Positions 7,333 to 8,207 of a stretch of DNA of 8,207 nt are shown piece by piece (within the stretch, counting starts at the first letter, position 1; each line of letters begins with the position of its first letter). The stretch is from Candidatus Altimarinota bacterium (lineage in GTDB: Bacteria > Patescibacteriota > Gracilibacteria > Absconditabacterales > Absconditicoccaceae): contig JAMOTU010000093.1 of assembly GCA_027062165.1 (NCBI GenBank), positions 1 through 8,207 of the forward strand, read 5' to 3'. Made by a program: the position numbers and the translations under genes. The notes beneath the pieces are model-generated. The model made no database searches and was not told the DNA's origin. It saw nothing but the letters and a program-made list of their open reading frames with translations.

Positions 7333-7817
7333 CAGTTCAAGAAATTTTGATAAGAATGATTAAGAACATTCCTTTATTTGAATGAATATCTGATGAGGAA
7401 GCCTTACAACTCGCTCAAAAATTTAAGTTAAGTTATTATCCTAAAGGAAGTTTGATAATTAGGGAAGGTAGTATTCCAAAGAAGATTTATATTTTGAAAA
7501 ATGGTAGATTGGAAGCAAGAAAAGCCCACTGATTGTCTAATATTAAGTTAGGTGAAATTAAACCTTGAGAGATATTTTGAGAGATGTCTTTCTTCAAAAA
7601 TCAACCTGCTGTAGCTAGTGTTGTTAGTAGTGAAGATAGTGATGTTTGGGAAATAGATCGTGATGCTTTTAAAAGTTTTTTAGATGCTTATCCAAACGTT
7701 AAAGAAAAAGCATTAGAAGTTATGAAAAAAAGAGAAGAAATTAATAAAAAAATTATTTCTTTTTCTCCAGATAAAAATAACTTTGAAAATCTTGAGGAGA
7801 TAGATATAGTTATTTAG
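7323..7817 (+). CDS. Cyclic-nucleotide-binding-fold protein without DNA-binding domain
   Basis: A 164-residue protein made almost only of one cNMP-binding (CRP-like) beta-roll. Seen: the entry helix IPLFEGISDEEALQLAQKF (16-34), YYPKGSLIIREG (38-49), IYILKNGRLEA (55-65), and the phosphate-binding cassette region GEIFGEMSFFKNQPAVASV (82-100). The cassette Glu (E87) is kept, but the Arg that contacts the cyclic phosphate in CRP and PKA is Ala96 here, so classical cAMP binding is doubtful. After residue 126 there is a charged helix and tail (KKREEINKKI), with no helix-turn-helix, so it is not a normal CRP/FNR regulator. Four TGA codons are Gly, including both conserved ones of PGEIFGE. The ATG at 7323 overlaps the small membrane protein gene by 10 bp, and secD starts 24 bp downstream. 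Confidence 0.88.
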
Positions 7818-7841
7818 TTTTATTTTATTAAAAAAATAGTA

Positions 7842-8207
7842 ATGAAAACAAGTAATAGGCTACTTTTTTTTTATATATTTTTATTTTTAATAGCTTCTTT
7901 TATAGTGTTTTTTTTAAAAAAGGAGACTTTTAAAGTTATTAAGACTATTGATGGGAGAGTAGTAAAGACTTTACCTCCTGATGCTTCAGTTAAGATATTG
8001 GACGATAGACACATTTTGATAGATTATTCTTGAAAAAGAGAAATTTTAACTTGATTTTATGATATAGATGTAAAATCTAGATGGGGTCTTTCTTTGCAAT
8101 GATGGAAATATTTTAGAAAGGGTTTAGATGTAGCTTGATGAGTAAGACTAACTTATAAAATTGATTTAAGTAAATATAAAGAAGTTTATAAAGATCAACC
8201 TTTTAAA
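7842..8207 (+). CDS. secD: Protein translocase subunit SecD, N-terminal part (3' end outside window)
   Basis: The first 122 residues of a SecD-like protein. SecD with SecF is a proton-driven RND-type membrane partner of SecYEG that pulls preproteins out on the far side of the membrane. Seen: a short basic start, a membrane helix at about 7-25 (LLFFYIFLFLIASFIVFFL), an exported beta-rich stretch, and the hallmark RKGLDVAGGVRLTYKID (92-108), matching the GLDL-x-GG segment of SecD. Both Gly of that GG (99 and 100) are adjacent TGA codons at 8136-8141. Five TGA-Gly codons in all. The ATG at 7842 sits directly before the helix, with an A-rich leader but no purine ribosome site. It follows the cyclic-nucleotide-fold gene by 24 bp, probably in one operon. 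The rest of the gene lies beyond the window. Confidence 0.87.

Noticed and set aside
1..8207. Widespread pseudogenes, selenocysteine insertion, or code 4 (UGA=Trp)
   Set aside because: TGA codons are far too many and fall on invariant glycines; TGG is used normally for Trp, as in YLWLE of the prepilin peptidase and NGW of the 5894 protein; no selenocysteine hairpins are needed.

Overview
The window is very AT-rich and reads correctly only if UGA is translated as glycine (translation table 25, known from the candidate phyla Gracilibacteria/BD1-5 and Absconditabacteria/SR1). Every long gene is broken by in-frame TGA under the standard code. Under the UGA=Gly reading I count about 74 in-frame TGA codons. 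Many fall on invariant family glycines: TMGP of ribosomal protein L1, the zinc-ribbon and GFGD glycines of the prepilin peptidase, HVGLGTF and YPGF of QueA, and GLD-x-x-GG of SecD. All ten stop codons visible are TAA or TAG; none is TGA. The organism is therefore most likely a Gracilibacteria/Absconditabacteria member; I cannot say which.

Layout: (1) 1-210, the 3' end of rplA and a strong terminator. (2) 226-3244, a tight plus-strand cluster: prepilin peptidase, a secreted transglutaminase-like protein (Cys-His-Asp triad visible), and a short MurF-like protein whose P-loop has been lost. (3) 3225-4427, queA on the minus strand, overlapping the cluster's 3' end by 20 bp and carrying a family-atypical insertion of about 44 residues. 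(4) 4428-4593, a short divergent intergenic region with mirror-image promoter candidates. (5) 4594-5842, two envelope proteins of unknown function (a one-pass protein with a probable beta-sandwich, and a four-pass protein), closed by a terminator. (6) 5894-6970, a stand-alone gene for an unknown 358-residue protein built from a tandem duplication plus a beta-rich C-terminal domain, with its own terminator. (7) 7084-8207, a small one-pass membrane protein, a cyclic-nucleotide-binding-fold protein without a DNA-binding domain, and the start of secD, which runs off the window.

The common theme is the cell envelope: pilin processing, secreted and membrane proteins of unknown role, a pseudo-Mur-ligase, and Sec translocation. 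The least explained parts are the prepilin peptidase/transglutaminase/pseudo-MurF cluster and the duplicated-domain protein at 5894-6970. Intergenic gaps are short and no stretch above 300 bp lacks a gene. I saw no tRNA, rRNA, insertion sequence or CRISPR array.
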